In this document: positions 36,607 through 44,461 of the stretch, piece after piece
Numbering within the stretch: position 1 is the first letter of the stretch
Layout of the letters: every line of letters begins with the position of its first letter
DNA from: Nocardia fluminea
GTDB lineage: Bacteria; Actinomycetota; Actinomycetes; Mycobacteriales; Mycobacteriaceae
NCBI RefSeq assembly: GCF_002846365.1
Contig: NZ_PJMW01000001.1
Span: 124,001-188,000 of the forward strand
Direction: 5' to 3'
DNA: 64,000 nt
The notes under the pieces: model-generated
The model's database searches: none
The model's input: only the letters and a program-made list of their open reading frames with translations
What the model was told of the DNA's origin: nothing
Program-made: the position numbers and the translations under genes

Positions 36607-37492
36607 CGCCGTCCCCCTGCTCGTACGCCCCATCGAGGTCACCACCACACCCGCCGCGCCCCCACCGACCGCCGAGGCTGTGCCTGCCGCTCGCTCCGCG
36701 CTCGCCCGCACGGCCGGCTCGGCAGGCAGCACTGTGCTGCGCCTGGCCAAACCACTGCTGGCCTTCGCGTTGCTGCTCGGCGTGTGGGAGCTGGCGCCAC
36801 GGTTCGGCCTGGTCGACGAGGTATTCCTCCCGCCGTTCTCCACGGTGGTCCAGGCCTTCGCCGAATTGGCGGGCAACGGCCAGCTGGCCGAACACGCCTC
36901 GGCGAGCCTCACCCGCTCGGTCACCGGGTTCTCCTTCGCCCTGGTGATCGCCGTCCCGGTCGGCATCGCGATCGCCTGGTACAAGCCGGTATCGGATTTC
37001 CTCAACCCGGTACTCGAACTGTTCCGCAACACCGCCGCGCTCGCACTGCTGCCGGTGTTCGTGCTGATCCTCGGGATCGGCGAGACGTCGAAGATCGCGC
37101 TGATCGGCTACGCCACGTTCTTCCCCATCCTGCTCAACACCATCACCGGCGTCCGCACCGTCGACCCGCTGCTGGTGAAATCCGCGGTGTCGCTGGGTTT
37201 CTCGCCGTTGCGGCTGTTCCAGAAGGTGATCCTGCCCGCGGCGATCCCGTCCATCTTCACCGGCATCCGGATGGCCGCGGCCGGCTCGATCCTGGTACTC
37301 ATCGCCGCCGAGATGATCGGCGCGCGAGCGGGCCTGGGTTATCTCATCACCGCCGCCCAGCAGAACTTCCAGATCCCGCAGATGTACGCGGGGATCGTCG
37401 CGATCTCGCTGATCGGCCTCGGTTTCAACTTCGCTCTCGTCGCTTTGGAACGCCGGCTCTCGCGCTGGCGCACCTCACCGGCCAACGCCTGA
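36599..37492 (+). CDS. ssuC: Sulfonate ABC transporter permease (SsuC-like)
   Basis: The 297-residue permease has about six membrane helices after a soluble, alanine- and proline-rich N-terminus. The EAA-type cytoplasmic loop is SAVSLGFSPLRLFQKVILPA AIPS-like (residues around 195-220), with GIRMAAAGSILVLIAAEMIG after it. It overlaps ssuB by eight bases and is followed 13 bases later by the monooxygenase gene, so these genes form one operon. Confidence 0.92.
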   Translation: MSSAVPLLVRPIEVTTTPAAPPPTAEAVPAARSALARTAGSAGSTVLRLAKPLLAFALLLGVWELAPRFGLVDEVFLPPFSTVVQAFAELAGNGQLAEHASASLTRSVTGFSFALVIAVPVGIAIAWYKPVSDFLNPVLELFRNTAALALLPVFVLILGIGETSKIALIGYATFFPILLNTITGVRTVDPLLVKSAVSLGFSPLRLFQKVILPAAIPSIFTGIRMAAAGSILVLIAAEMIGARAGLGYLITAAQQNFQIPQMYAGIVAISLIGLGFNFALVALERRLSRWRTSPANA

Positions 37493-37505
37493 TCAGGAGA
37501 TCGTC

Positions 37506-38846
37506 ATGGCTCGCAAGACCTTCCACCTCAATGCCTTCCTGATGGGTGTCGGCCACCACGAGGCGGCATGGCGCCACCCGCGCACCGACGAGCAGCGCGT
37601 GCTCGACGTACGCCACTTCCAGGAACTGGCTCGCATCGCCGAGCGCGGCAAGCTGGACTCGGTGTTCTTCGCCGACACCCTCGCGGTGGGACCGCGGATC
37701 GAACGCAACACCCTCACGGTGTTCGAACCGATCACGCTGCTGTCGGCGATCGCCGCGGTCACCGAGCGGATCGGCCTGATCGCCACCGCGTCCACCAGTT
37801 ACAACGAACCGTTCAATCTCGCGCGCAAGTTCGCCTCGCTCGACCACATCAGCGCGGGCCGGGCCGGGTGGAACATCGTGACGTCCGGAAATGTAGACGA
37901 GGCCTACAACTTCGGGCTCGACGCGATTCCCGAGCACGCCCGCCGCTACGAACGCGCCGAGGAATTCGTGGACGTGGCGCTGGCGCTGTGGGACAGCTGG
38001 GAAGCCGAGGCGATCGTGCTCGACACCGAGACCGGCGTCTTCGCCGACCCGAGCCGGGTGCACACGCTCGACTACACCGGTGAACGCTTCCGGGTGCGCG
38101 GCCCGCTCAACTCACCACGCGGACCACAGGGCAGGCCGCTGCTGGTGCAGGCCGGGTCTTCGGAATCGGGCAAGGAGTTCGCCGCGCATCGCGCCGAAGC
38201 GGTGTTCACCGCACAGCGCACTCTCGACGAGGGTGTGCGGTTCTACCGCGATCTCAAGTCACGTCTGGCGAAGTACGGTCGCGCACACGACGACCTGAAG
38301 GTGCTGCCGGGCTTGGTGCCGTTCATCGCCGACACCGTCGAGGAGGCCAGGGCGCTCGAGCAGGAGTTCACCGACCTCATCTCGCCCGATTACGCACTGC
38401 GCCAGCTCTCCTCGATGCTCGGCGTCGACCTCACCGCACACGCGCTGGACGCGCCGTTGCCGCCGCTGCCCGCCGAGAGCGAGATCGAGGGCGGCAAGAG
38501 CCGGTTCACGCTGGTCAAGCAACTGGCCGAGAGCGAGGACCTCACGGTGCGCCAGCTCATCGGCAAACTGGGCGGCGGCCGCGGCCACCGTACCTTCGCC
38601 GGCACCCCCGACCAGGTGGCCGACGAGCTGCAGAGCTGGTTCGACGCCGGCGCGGCCGACGGGTTCAACATCATGGCGCCCTACCTGCCCGGCGGTCTGG
38701 AGACCTTCGTCGACCGGGTGGTGCCGATCCTGCAGAAGCGCGGCCTGTTCCGCACCGAGTACGAATCCACCACGCTGCGTGGCCATTACGGACTCGATCC
38801 GGTGCAGAACCAGTTCGCCGAGCAGGACGCGCGCGTGAGCGCCTGA
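37506..38846 (+). CDS. NtaA/SnaA/DszA-family FMN-dependent monooxygenase
   Basis: The 446-residue luciferase-like enzyme begins FHLNAFLMGVGHHEAAWRHP and contains GKLDSVFFADTLAVGP, LIATASTSYNEPFNLARKFA, GRAGWNIVTSGNVDEAYNFG and QAGSSESGKEFAAHRAEAVF. These are features of the NtaA/SnaA/DszA group, which uses reduced FMN to cleave C-N or C-S bonds. In this operon it probably desulfonates or oxidises an organosulfur compound. It starts 13 bases after ssuC, and its stop overlaps a leader-like frame at 38846 (TGATG). Confidence 0.9.
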   Translation: MARKTFHLNAFLMGVGHHEAAWRHPRTDEQRVLDVRHFQELARIAERGKLDSVFFADTLAVGPRIERNTLTVFEPITLLSAIAAVTERIGLIATASTSYNEPFNLARKFASLDHISAGRAGWNIVTSGNVDEAYNFGLDAIPEHARRYERAEEFVDVALALWDSWEAEAIVLDTETGVFADPSRVHTLDYTGERFRVRGPLNSPRGPQGRPLLVQAGSSESGKEFAAHRAEAVFTAQRTLDEGVRFYRDLKSRLAKYGRAHDDLKVLPGLVPFIADTVEEARALEQEFTDLISPDYALRQLSSMLGVDLTAHALDAPLPPLPAESEIEGGKSRFTLVKQLAESEDLTVRQLIGKLGGGRGHRTFAGTPDQVADELQSWFDAGAADGFNIMAPYLPGGLETFVDRVVPILQKRGLFRTEYESTTLRGHYGLDPVQNQFAEQDARVSA

Positions 38847-38911
38847 TGCGCGCGCGTCGCCTCGACATCGAGTTCATGCGAGTGGTGAGCAGCTCCTGTC
38901 CCGGGCAGCGA
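38846..38911 (+). other. Leader-like Cys-containing frame between monooxygenase and dioxygenase
   Basis: An ATG overlapping the monooxygenase stop (TGATG) opens MRARRLDIEFMRVVSSSC followed by PGQR. The R-R-x-D-I-x-x-x-R-V-x-x-x-x-C spacing resembles the ssuA leader peptide and the general actinobacterial leader pattern. However, there is no stop soon after the Cys; the frame stays open into the dioxygenase gene in another reading frame. It may be a variant leader, a remnant, or chance. Confidence 0.4.
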
Positions 38912-38951
38912 TCCCGCCCCGGCACCAGACCTCCCACGAAGGACCACCGAC

Positions 38952-39887
38952 ATGACCACCATCGAAAACCCCCGCCTCGTCACCGCTGTCGAGATCACCC
39001 CGGTCGCGGGCCACATCGGCGCCGAGGTGAGCGGAATCGACCTGCGCGAGGAACTCACCGGCACCCAGGTCGACGAGCTCACCGCGGCGTTGCACCGGCA
39101 CAAGGTGCTGTTCTTCCGCGACCAGCGGATCGGGCACACCGAACAGATCGCGTTCTCCCGCCGTTTCGGTGCCGTCACCCCCTCGCACCCCTACGACGAC
39201 GACGCGCCCACCGAGCACCCCGAGATCCTGGCCGTCGACAGCCGCCTCTACGAGAAGAAGTTCGGGCGCAAGAAGTTCAGCTACACCAACCACTGGCACA
39301 CCGATGTCTCACCGCTGATCAACCCGCCCGCGGCCTCGATCCTGCGCGCCGAGATCGCGCCGGAAATCGGTGGCGACACCCAGTGGACCAACTTGGCCGC
39401 GGCCTACGCCGGGCTGCCGGAATCGCTGCGGACCTTCCTCGACGGGCTGCGGGCCGAACACCGCTTCGGCGGCCGGATCCCGCCGTGGGAGGCGGGCAGC
39501 GAATACGCCCGCAAGATCGCCGCCGCACCACTGGTGACCGAACACCCCGTGGTGCGCGTCCACCCGGTGACCGGGGAACGCGTGCTGTTCGTCAACCCCG
39601 GCTTCACCACCAGGATCCTGGGCCTGACCCCGCCGCAGAGCGATGCCCTGTTGCAGCTGCTGTTCGACGAGATCTCCCATCCCGCCTACACCGTGCGTTT
39701 CCGCTGGGCCAAGGGCAGCATCGCGTTCTGGGACAACCGCGCCACCGCGCATCTGGCCCCCAGCGATCTCGACCACCTCGACGTCACCCGGGTGCTCTAC
39801 CGCACCACCCTCGAAGGCGACATCCCCGTCGGCGTCGACGGCCGGTCCTCCACCCCGATCGCCGGCGCGAAGTTCACCGGCGCCTGA
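38952..39887 (+). CDS. TauD/TfdA-family 2-oxoglutarate-dependent dioxygenase
   Basis: The 311-residue Fe(II)/2-oxoglutarate enzyme has the metal-binding HxD in YTNHWHTDVSPLINPP and the distal His in WDNRATAHLAPSDLD; the Arg in HLDVTRVLYRTTL can bind 2-oxoglutarate. The N-terminus ITPVAGHIGAEVSGIDLREE is typical. In the sulfonate operon it probably releases sulfite from a sulfonate or sulfate ester. GAAGGA precedes the ATG. Alkylsulfatase activity is another possibility in this family. Confidence 0.92.
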   Translation: MTTIENPRLVTAVEITPVAGHIGAEVSGIDLREELTGTQVDELTAALHRHKVLFFRDQRIGHTEQIAFSRRFGAVTPSHPYDDDAPTEHPEILAVDSRLYEKKFGRKKFSYTNHWHTDVSPLINPPAASILRAEIAPEIGGDTQWTNLAAAYAGLPESLRTFLDGLRAEHRFGGRIPPWEAGSEYARKIAAAPLVTEHPVVRVHPVTGERVLFVNPGFTTRILGLTPPQSDALLQLLFDEISHPAYTVRFRWAKGSIAFWDNRATAHLAPSDLDHLDVTRVLYRTTLEGDIPVGVDGRSSTPIAGAKFTGA

Positions 39888-39895
39888 GAACCGTC

Positions 39896-39926
39896 GCGGT
39901 GCCCGCACCTTCGGGTCGGGCACCGC
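39896..39926 (+). terminator. Very stable hairpin with TTCG tetraloop after the dioxygenase gene
   Basis: GCGGTGCCCG pairs with CGGGCACCGC, with an inner ACC-TTCG-GGT stem and one bulged C. The total is 13 base pairs capped by a UUCG-type loop, starting nine bases after the dioxygenase stop. No U-tract follows. It may stop transcription, or reduce it before the flavoprotein-ferredoxin pair, or protect the upstream mRNA's 3' end. Confidence 0.65.
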
Positions 39927-39981
39927 ATCCCTCGGCCCTCGGTGGCCGCAACCCCCACGCGCGACACATACAGGAGCACAC

Positions 39982-41574
39982 ATGACCGAACCGTGGCACA
40001 CCAGGACCGATGTGCTCGTCATCGGCGGCGGTCCCGCGGCATCCTGGGCCGCGATCCACGCCCGTGAGGCAGGCGCCGAAGTGATCCTGGTCGACAAGGG
40101 ATACTGCGGAACCAGCGGCGCCACAGCGCCTTCCGGCACCGGCGTCTGGTACGTCGCGCCCGAGGCCGAAGCCCGCGCGAACGCGAAAGCGAGCAGGGAG
40201 GCTCTCGGCGGCCACCTCGCCGATCACTACTGGATGGATCGCGTCCTCGATCAGACCTACGCCAACATGAACCGGCTCGCCGTCGAGGGCCGCTACCCGT
40301 TCCCCGTGGACCCGGCCACCGGCGCGCAGTTGCGGACGGGAGTCCAGGGCCCGGAGTACATGCGCCGGATGCGAGCGTGGCTCACCCGGCTGGGCGTGCG
40401 GATCCACGATCACTCCCCGGCGCTGGAGCTGCTGGTCGACGACACGGGCGCGGTGCGTGGCGCGGCGGGCTATCAGCGCCAGCTCGACCGCGACTACCGG
40501 ATCACCGCGGGGGCGGTAGTGCTCGCGACCGGCGGTTGCGCGTTCCTCTCGCGCGCACTCGGCACCAACGTCGACACCGGCGACGGTGCGTTGATGGCGG
40601 CCGAGGCCGGTGCGCGGTTCTCCGGCATGGAGTTCTCCAACGCCTATGCCATCGTGCCCAAGGGTTCCACCATCACCAAGACCGCCTACTACGGCTACGC
40701 CACCTTCTTCGGCGAGGACGGCAGGGTGCTCGAGGACGCCGGGTCGACGAAAGGCCGCTCGGTGATCGCCCGAACCCTGTTGCAGGAGAAGGTGTTCGCC
40801 CAGCTCGATCGGGCGGACGAGACCGTGCAGGCGCAGATGCGGGTCGGTCAGCCGAACTTCTTCCTGCAGTTCGACCGGCGTGGGATCGATCCGTTCACCG
40901 ACCGATTCGAGATCGACCTGCTCGCCGAGGGCACGGTGCGCGGTACCGGCGGCCTCGATGTGGTCGACGACGACTGCGCGACCACGGTTCCCGGCCTCTA
41001 CGTGGCGGGGGACGCGGCCACCCGTGAACGCATCTGCGGCGGTTTCACCGGCGGGGGCAGCCACAATGCCGCGTGGGCGATGTCGTCGGGAAGCTGGGCG
41101 GGCACGGGCGCCGCCGAACACGCTACGACAGCGGCCCGGTCCACCGGTGCGGTGCACGGCATCGGCGAGGTCGGCCTGCGCCCTGCCGCCGCACCGTCGC
41201 TCACCGCGGCCGAAGTCGTCGCCGCCGCGCAGGACGAGCTGATTCCCTTCGAGAAGAACTACCTGCGCCACGGTGACCGGCTGCGCCCCGCGCTGGCTCG
41301 GCTCGACGAACTGTGGGACGCCGCGGCGGCCGGTCTCGGCGGCGCAACCGGCGACGAACGGGTCAGGGCCCGGCAGGCGGCGGCGATCACCGCGGTCGGA
41401 CGGCTCATGTACCGATCCGCGCTGGCGCGCACCGAGACTCGCGGCATGAGCAAGCGCGCCGATCATCCCGATCTCGACGCGGCACAACATCACCACCTGC
41501 ACTCGGGTGGGCTCGACCGGCCATGGGTCGATCCGTCGCAGACCCGCAACTCCGGTCTGGCGGTGGCTTCGTGA
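39982..41574 (+). CDS. FAD-dependent oxidoreductase (AprA/fumarate-reductase-flavoprotein-like)
   Basis: The 530-residue flavoprotein has the dinucleotide fold DVLVIGGGPAASWAAIHARE, a capping domain, and the C-terminal GLYVAGDAATRERICGGFTGGGSHN. It belongs with succinate/fumarate reductase and adenylylsulfate reductase alpha flavoproteins. AGGAG lies before the ATG. Its last four bases overlap the ferredoxin gene, so the two form one enzyme, like AprA with AprB. Direct proof of sulfur chemistry is missing, but it follows sulfonate genes. The catalytic substrate is unknown. Confidence 0.84.
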   Translation: MTEPWHTRTDVLVIGGGPAASWAAIHAREAGAEVILVDKGYCGTSGATAPSGTGVWYVAPEAEARANAKASREALGGHLADHYWMDRVLDQTYANMNRLAVEGRYPFPVDPATGAQLRTGVQGPEYMRRMRAWLTRLGVRIHDHSPALELLVDDTGAVRGAAGYQRQLDRDYRITAGAVVLATGGCAFLSRALGTNVDTGDGALMAAEAGARFSGMEFSNAYAIVPKGSTITKTAYYGYATFFGEDGRVLEDAGSTKGRSVIARTLLQEKVFAQLDRADETVQAQMRVGQPNFFLQFDRRGIDPFTDRFEIDLLAEGTVRGTGGLDVVDDDCATTVPGLYVAGDAATRERICGGFTGGGSHNAAWAMSSGSWAGTGAAEHATTAARSTGAVHGIGEVGLRPAAAPSLTAAEVVAAAQDELIPFEKNYLRHGDRLRPALARLDELWDAAAAGLGGATGDERVRARQAAAITAVGRLMYRSALARTETRGMSKRADHPDLDAAQHHHLHSGGLDRPWVDPSQTRNSGLAVAS

Positions 41575-41909
41575 TCGAACTACTGCGCGCGCAGGACTGC
41601 ATCGGCTGCGACAAATGCGTCACGGCCTGCCCTACCAACGTCTTCGACCGCGTCGAGGGCGGAATCCCGGTTATCGCACGGCAATCCGATTGCCAGACGT
41701 GCTTCATGTGCGAGGCGTACTGCCCCACCGACGCGCTCTACGTCGCACCCGAGGTCACCGCGCTGCCGCCGGACGCGGCGGTACCCGCCGAGCACATCGG
41801 CCGATATCGGGAGAAGCTCGGGTGGGGTCACGGGCGTACCGCGGGCGCTCAGCTCGCGGTGGGGCCGCGGCTGCCACACGGCGCGCCACCGCCGCGGCTC
41901 AACCCCTGA
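41571..41909 (+). CDS. Two-cluster 4Fe-4S ferredoxin, AprB-like partner
   Basis: The 112-residue protein starts at a GTG overlapping the flavoprotein stop. It carries two four-cysteine motifs, CIGCDKCVTACP and CQTCFMCEAYCP, each followed by proline as in bacterial ferredoxins. The first is a standard CxxCxxCxxxC set. It should pass electrons between a donor and the flavoprotein. The tail is basic and proline-rich. Its last 11 bases overlap the convergent next gene. Confidence 0.9.
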   Translation: MIELLRAQDCIGCDKCVTACPTNVFDRVEGGIPVIARQSDCQTCFMCEAYCPTDALYVAPEVTALPPDAAVPAEHIGRYREKLGWGHGRTAGAQLAVGPRLPHGAPPPRLNP

Positions 41910-42618
41910 GCGCGGACCCGGTCGGGTGGCGCAGCGGACCGAACAGCGGGTCGTCGAACAGGCTCTGTTCGACGACCGGGTCCGGCTCACGCAACAGCTG
42001 CGCGGTGCTGATGTCGGACCAGTCGTAACGTCGGTCCTCGCACCGCAATTCGACCATCGAGACCGACGAGACCGTGTCGTCGAGGGCGAAGTCGGTGAGC
42101 CCGTCTTCGGCGAGCGCGGTGCGGATCTCGTGCACCGGCGAGGGGTGGGTCGCGTGGGCCAGCTCCAGGTAGGGGCGCAGCGGCTCACCGAAATCGGGGA
42201 TCCGCTCGCGGATCCACACCTCGGTCAGCGCGTCGGTCAGGTCCGCGCGCACCCGCAGCAGTTCCTCCGACACGGTGACCGGCAGCCGGATCGTCTCCGC
42301 GGTGACCTCGGGCGGCCCGAAGGCGAGCTGGAACGGCGCGAGCTCGGCGAGCAGGTCGCGGGCTCCCGCCACCAGCGCCGCCAGGTGCACCCCTTTGACC
42401 CCGTCGGCGAACCCGATGCCCTGCACGCCGATCCGCAGCCTGGCGGCATCGACCTGTTCGAGTCCGGGCAGGCGCGAAAAGGTGGGCGCGAAGATCTCGA
42501 CCAGTTTGTCGGCGACCGGCTGGGTCGGCACGATCTGCCAGTTGTAGAACGAACGACCCGGTGTCCATCCCGGACGCCACCACCAGCGACTGGCCACCGT
42601 CATTTCGCTCGCGATCAT
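41899..42618 (-). CDS. 2'-5' RNA ligase-family (2H phosphoesterase) protein with degenerate motifs
   Basis: The 239-residue protein has the actinobacterial 2H pattern: RWWWRPGWTPGRSFYNWQIV, then FSRLPGLEQVDAARLRIGVQ and a C-terminal SVSMVELRCEDRRYDWSDIS. In the family the first H-x-T/S sits in a segment like LHLTLQGVGF and the second in PHVSLAYSN. Here they read LRIGVQGIGF and PYLELAHATH, so neither clear H-x-T/S motif remains. It may bind nucleotides without cutting them. GGGAGG precedes the ATG by about nine bases. Its neighbours give no pathway link. Confidence 0.75.
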   Translation of the reverse strand: MIASEMTVASRWWWRPGWTPGRSFYNWQIVPTQPVADKLVEIFAPTFSRLPGLEQVDAARLRIGVQGIGFADGVKGVHLAALVAGARDLLAELAPFQLAFGPPEVTAETIRLPVTVSEELLRVRADLTDALTEVWIRERIPDFGEPLRPYLELAHATHPSPVHEIRTALAEDGLTDFALDDTVSSVSMVELRCEDRRYDWSDISTAQLLREPDPVVEQSLFDDPLFGPLRHPTGSALRG

Positions 42619-42801
42619 CGTGCGCCACCTCCCGATCTCGGCCGATCCGTGGTGGACACCCGGCTGGCAGGTCGTCCGCCCGACGCGATCGGCACCGATG
42701 CTGCGATGCCGGCTACCTCACAGCGACGGTATTCCCGGTGTGATCGGCGAGCAACCTGGCGAGACCGTTCCGTTGCGTCTTCGACGCACTACACTGACGC
42801 C

Positions 42802-43143
42802 ATGCCTGTTCGACGGCTGATCACGCTCTCCGCGTTCGCCATCCTGCTCCCTCTCGCCGTTTCCGCGTGCACCATGACCGGTCCCGGCACCACCTCCGAA
42901 TGCAGCGTGAGCGGGTGCACCGTCACTTTCGACCGGGGCGTGAGCGCCAAGGCCTCGGTCCTCGGTATCGACGTCGAACTCCTCGCCGTGAACGGTGACA
43001 TGGTCACCCTCGGCGTCGGTGGCCAGCAGGTCACGGTGCCGGTCGGCCAGTCGCAGGCCAGCAACGGCACCGATGTGCGGGTCAGCGAGGTGACCGACGA
43101 CAAGGTCGTGGTCGTCTTCGCGACCGGCCTGAACCCGAACTGA
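42802..43143 (+). CDS. Small lipoprotein, 113 residues
   Basis: The product has a lipobox (AVSAC) after MPVRRLITLSAFAILLPL, then a beta-rich mature part of about 92 residues with SECSVSGCTVTFDRGVSAKA and VTVPVGQSQASNGTDVRV. TACACT at -10 and TTCCGT at -35 (16-base gap) lie just upstream, leaving an eight-base leader. The paired cysteines may form a disulfide in the envelope. I do not recognise the family. It converges on the next gene with no gap. Confidence 0.75.
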   Translation: MPVRRLITLSAFAILLPLAVSACTMTGPGTTSECSVSGCTVTFDRGVSAKASVLGIDVELLAVNGDMVTLGVGGQQVTVPVGQSQASNGTDVRVSEVTDDKVVVVFATGLNPN

Positions 43144-43545
43144 TCAGCTTGGCACGTTCGACCGTTCCATCGGGTCGCTGACCACCCAGGGCGCGTTCGG
43201 TTGATCGAGAATCCAGCGCCAGCTCCCGTCGGGCTGCCTGCGCGCCACTTCGACGGTCGCGCCGGTGCCGCCCGGCAGACGCGACGACGTCAGGGCCAGA
43301 TCACCCGCGAGCAGGGCGGGCGCTTGGTGGCCGGGTTGGAACACCGGCCGATCGGCGACCAGTCGCGCGTACGCCGCCCGTATCTCGTCCACGCCCGTCG
43401 CGACGACACCGTCGGGCAGTGCGAGCACGGCGTCGGACTCGTACAACTCGACGAGGCCGTCCACATCACCGGCATTCAAGCGCTCGACCACCAGCCGGCT
43501 CAGATCCTCCGGACGCTGCGCACGTTCACGCATCTTCTCGGCCAT
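43144..43545 (-). CDS. NTF2-like/SnoaL-fold protein
   Basis: The 133-residue protein has the nuclear-transport-factor-2-like fold: LVVERLNAGDVDGLVELYES DAV-like (around residues 18-40), VATGVDEIRAAYARLVAD and a final beta-strand region RQPDGSWRWILDQPN. SgcJ/SnoaL-type family members are enzymes or ligand-binding proteins. GGAGG six bases before the ATG at 43545 fixes this start; an earlier in-frame start adds an unlikely leader. Function is unknown. Confidence 0.85.
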   Translation of the reverse strand: MAEKMRERAQRPEDLSRLVVERLNAGDVDGLVELYESDAVLALPDGVVATGVDEIRAAYARLVADRPVFQPGHQAPALLAGDLALTSSRLPGGTGATVEVARRQPDGSWRWILDQPNAPWVVSDPMERSNVPS

Positions 43546-43623
43546 CGCCACCCTCCCTCGACTCGGGTTGTGCGACAACGGTAACGCCGGGGTCCGACAC
43601 GAATCGGGCACACGGCGCGGAGG

Positions 43624-44193
43624 TCAGGGCTGATGGTCGTGCATCGTCACCGCGAATCGGTACCAATTCCCGTCATAGGGGGTGTAAACGGGCTGATATC
43701 CCGCACCGCCGTGATCCGGGGGCGGCGATCCCGGGGGGAAGTAGGCCAGACCGCCCATCATCGCCATGTCATCGATGGTGAACTGACACCCGCCGTCACC
43801 GGGTCTGACCGAGTAGGTCCGAATGACGCCGAACCACTCACCCTCGGAATCGGGGCAATTCCGCGCGGCCTCGGTCATCGAGCCCGCCGATATCCACCAC
43901 CCCACTTTCTCCGGCACCCCGAACCACACCAGACCGGCACCCAGGATCACCACCACCGGCGCGACGGCCACTGCCCGATACTGCCGATACCGGGCGCACC
44001 CGATCGGGGCCAGAATCATCCACGACAGCCCGCAGGCCAGCAGCATCACTACCGCGAGAACCCATCCGAGAACGTCGATGTGGGTGGCATCGACCACGAA
44101 CATCACCGCGATCGCCACCATCGCCGCCCCGGTGGTGGCGCGCATCGCCACCGACCATCGCCGTGGCGCCTGAACCGTCCCCGCCGTCGTCAT
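43624..44193 (-). CDS. Hypothetical membrane protein, 189 residues
   Basis: Three hydrophobic helices lie in the first half (TGAAMVAIAVMFVVDATH, VLGWVLAVVMLLACGLSWMI, AVAVAPVVVILGAGLVWFGV). An exported C-terminal domain of about 95 residues follows, with NCPDSEGEWFGVIRTYSV and GDGGCQFTIDDMAMMGGLAY, where two cysteines could pair. The family is not recognised. It is read alone on the minus strand, with a hairpin (44231-44269) between it and the small upstream gene. Confidence 0.7.
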   Translation of the reverse strand: MTTAGTVQAPRRWSVAMRATTGAAMVAIAVMFVVDATHIDVLGWVLAVVMLLACGLSWMILAPIGCARYRQYRAVAVAPVVVILGAGLVWFGVPEKVGWWISAGSMTEAARNCPDSEGEWFGVIRTYSVRPGDGGCQFTIDDMAMMGGLAYFPPGSPPPDHGGAGYQPVYTPYDGNWYRFAVTMHDHQP

Positions 44194-44230
44194 CAGCCCA
44201 CTCTACGATCGACGCACACCCATACGAACC

Positions 44231-44269
44231 GTGAAACCCCCGAAAGCCAACGGCCTCCAGGGGTTTCAC
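44231..44269 (-). terminator. Long hairpin downstream of the 33-residue gene
   Basis: GTGAAACCCC and GGGGTTTCAC form a perfect ten-base stem around a 19-base loop that has its own GCC-GTT-GGC mini-stem. On the minus strand it lies 24 bases after the small gene's stop and before the start of the membrane protein gene. It is a good candidate terminator, though without a clear U-tract. Confidence 0.65.
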
Positions 44270-44293
44270 GACCACGTCCGTGATGTCAGCCGA

Positions 44294-44395
44294 TCACAGC
44301 GGCGGGAATCCCGACGATCCGGTCGCCATCCAGTTCCAGAACTCGGTGACGCGGTTGAGGACCAACGCCATGATGTCGAGGGCAGTGCTTCCCAT
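44294..44395 (-). CDS. 33-residue amphipathic/hydrophobic peptide gene
   Basis: A short frame encodes MGSTALDIMALVLNRVTEFW followed by NWMATGSSGFPPL. It has an AAGGAAG ribosome site five bases before its ATG, a promoter 39-66 bases upstream (44434-44461) and a hairpin terminator downstream. The first 24 residues would form an amphipathic helix with a Trp-rich end. Corynebacterial PorA/PorH porins and other actinobacterial micro-proteins are of similar size, but I cannot place it in a family. It forms a complete transcription unit, so it is probably real. Confidence 0.62.
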   Translation of the reverse strand: MGSTALDIMALVLNRVTEFWNWMATGSSGFPPL

Positions 44396-44433
44396 TGTCT
44401 TCCTTCACATCCGAACGAACACTTCGCGCGTTC

Positions 44434-44461
44434 ACCATAGCAACCGGCATCGAGTGAGCAA
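44434..44461 (-). promoter_or_regulatory. Sigma-70-type promoter for the 33-residue gene
   Basis: On the minus strand, TTGCTC (44456-44461) and TATGGT (44434-44439) are separated by 16 bases. The implied leader is about 30-35 bases. It is one of the better promoter matches in this GC-rich window. Confidence 0.55.

Noticed and set aside
38912..39985. Long frame continuing from the leader-like peptide through the dioxygenase gene
   Set aside because: It is an out-of-frame, His/Arg/Pro-rich shadow of the TauD-like gene, with no conserved motif.
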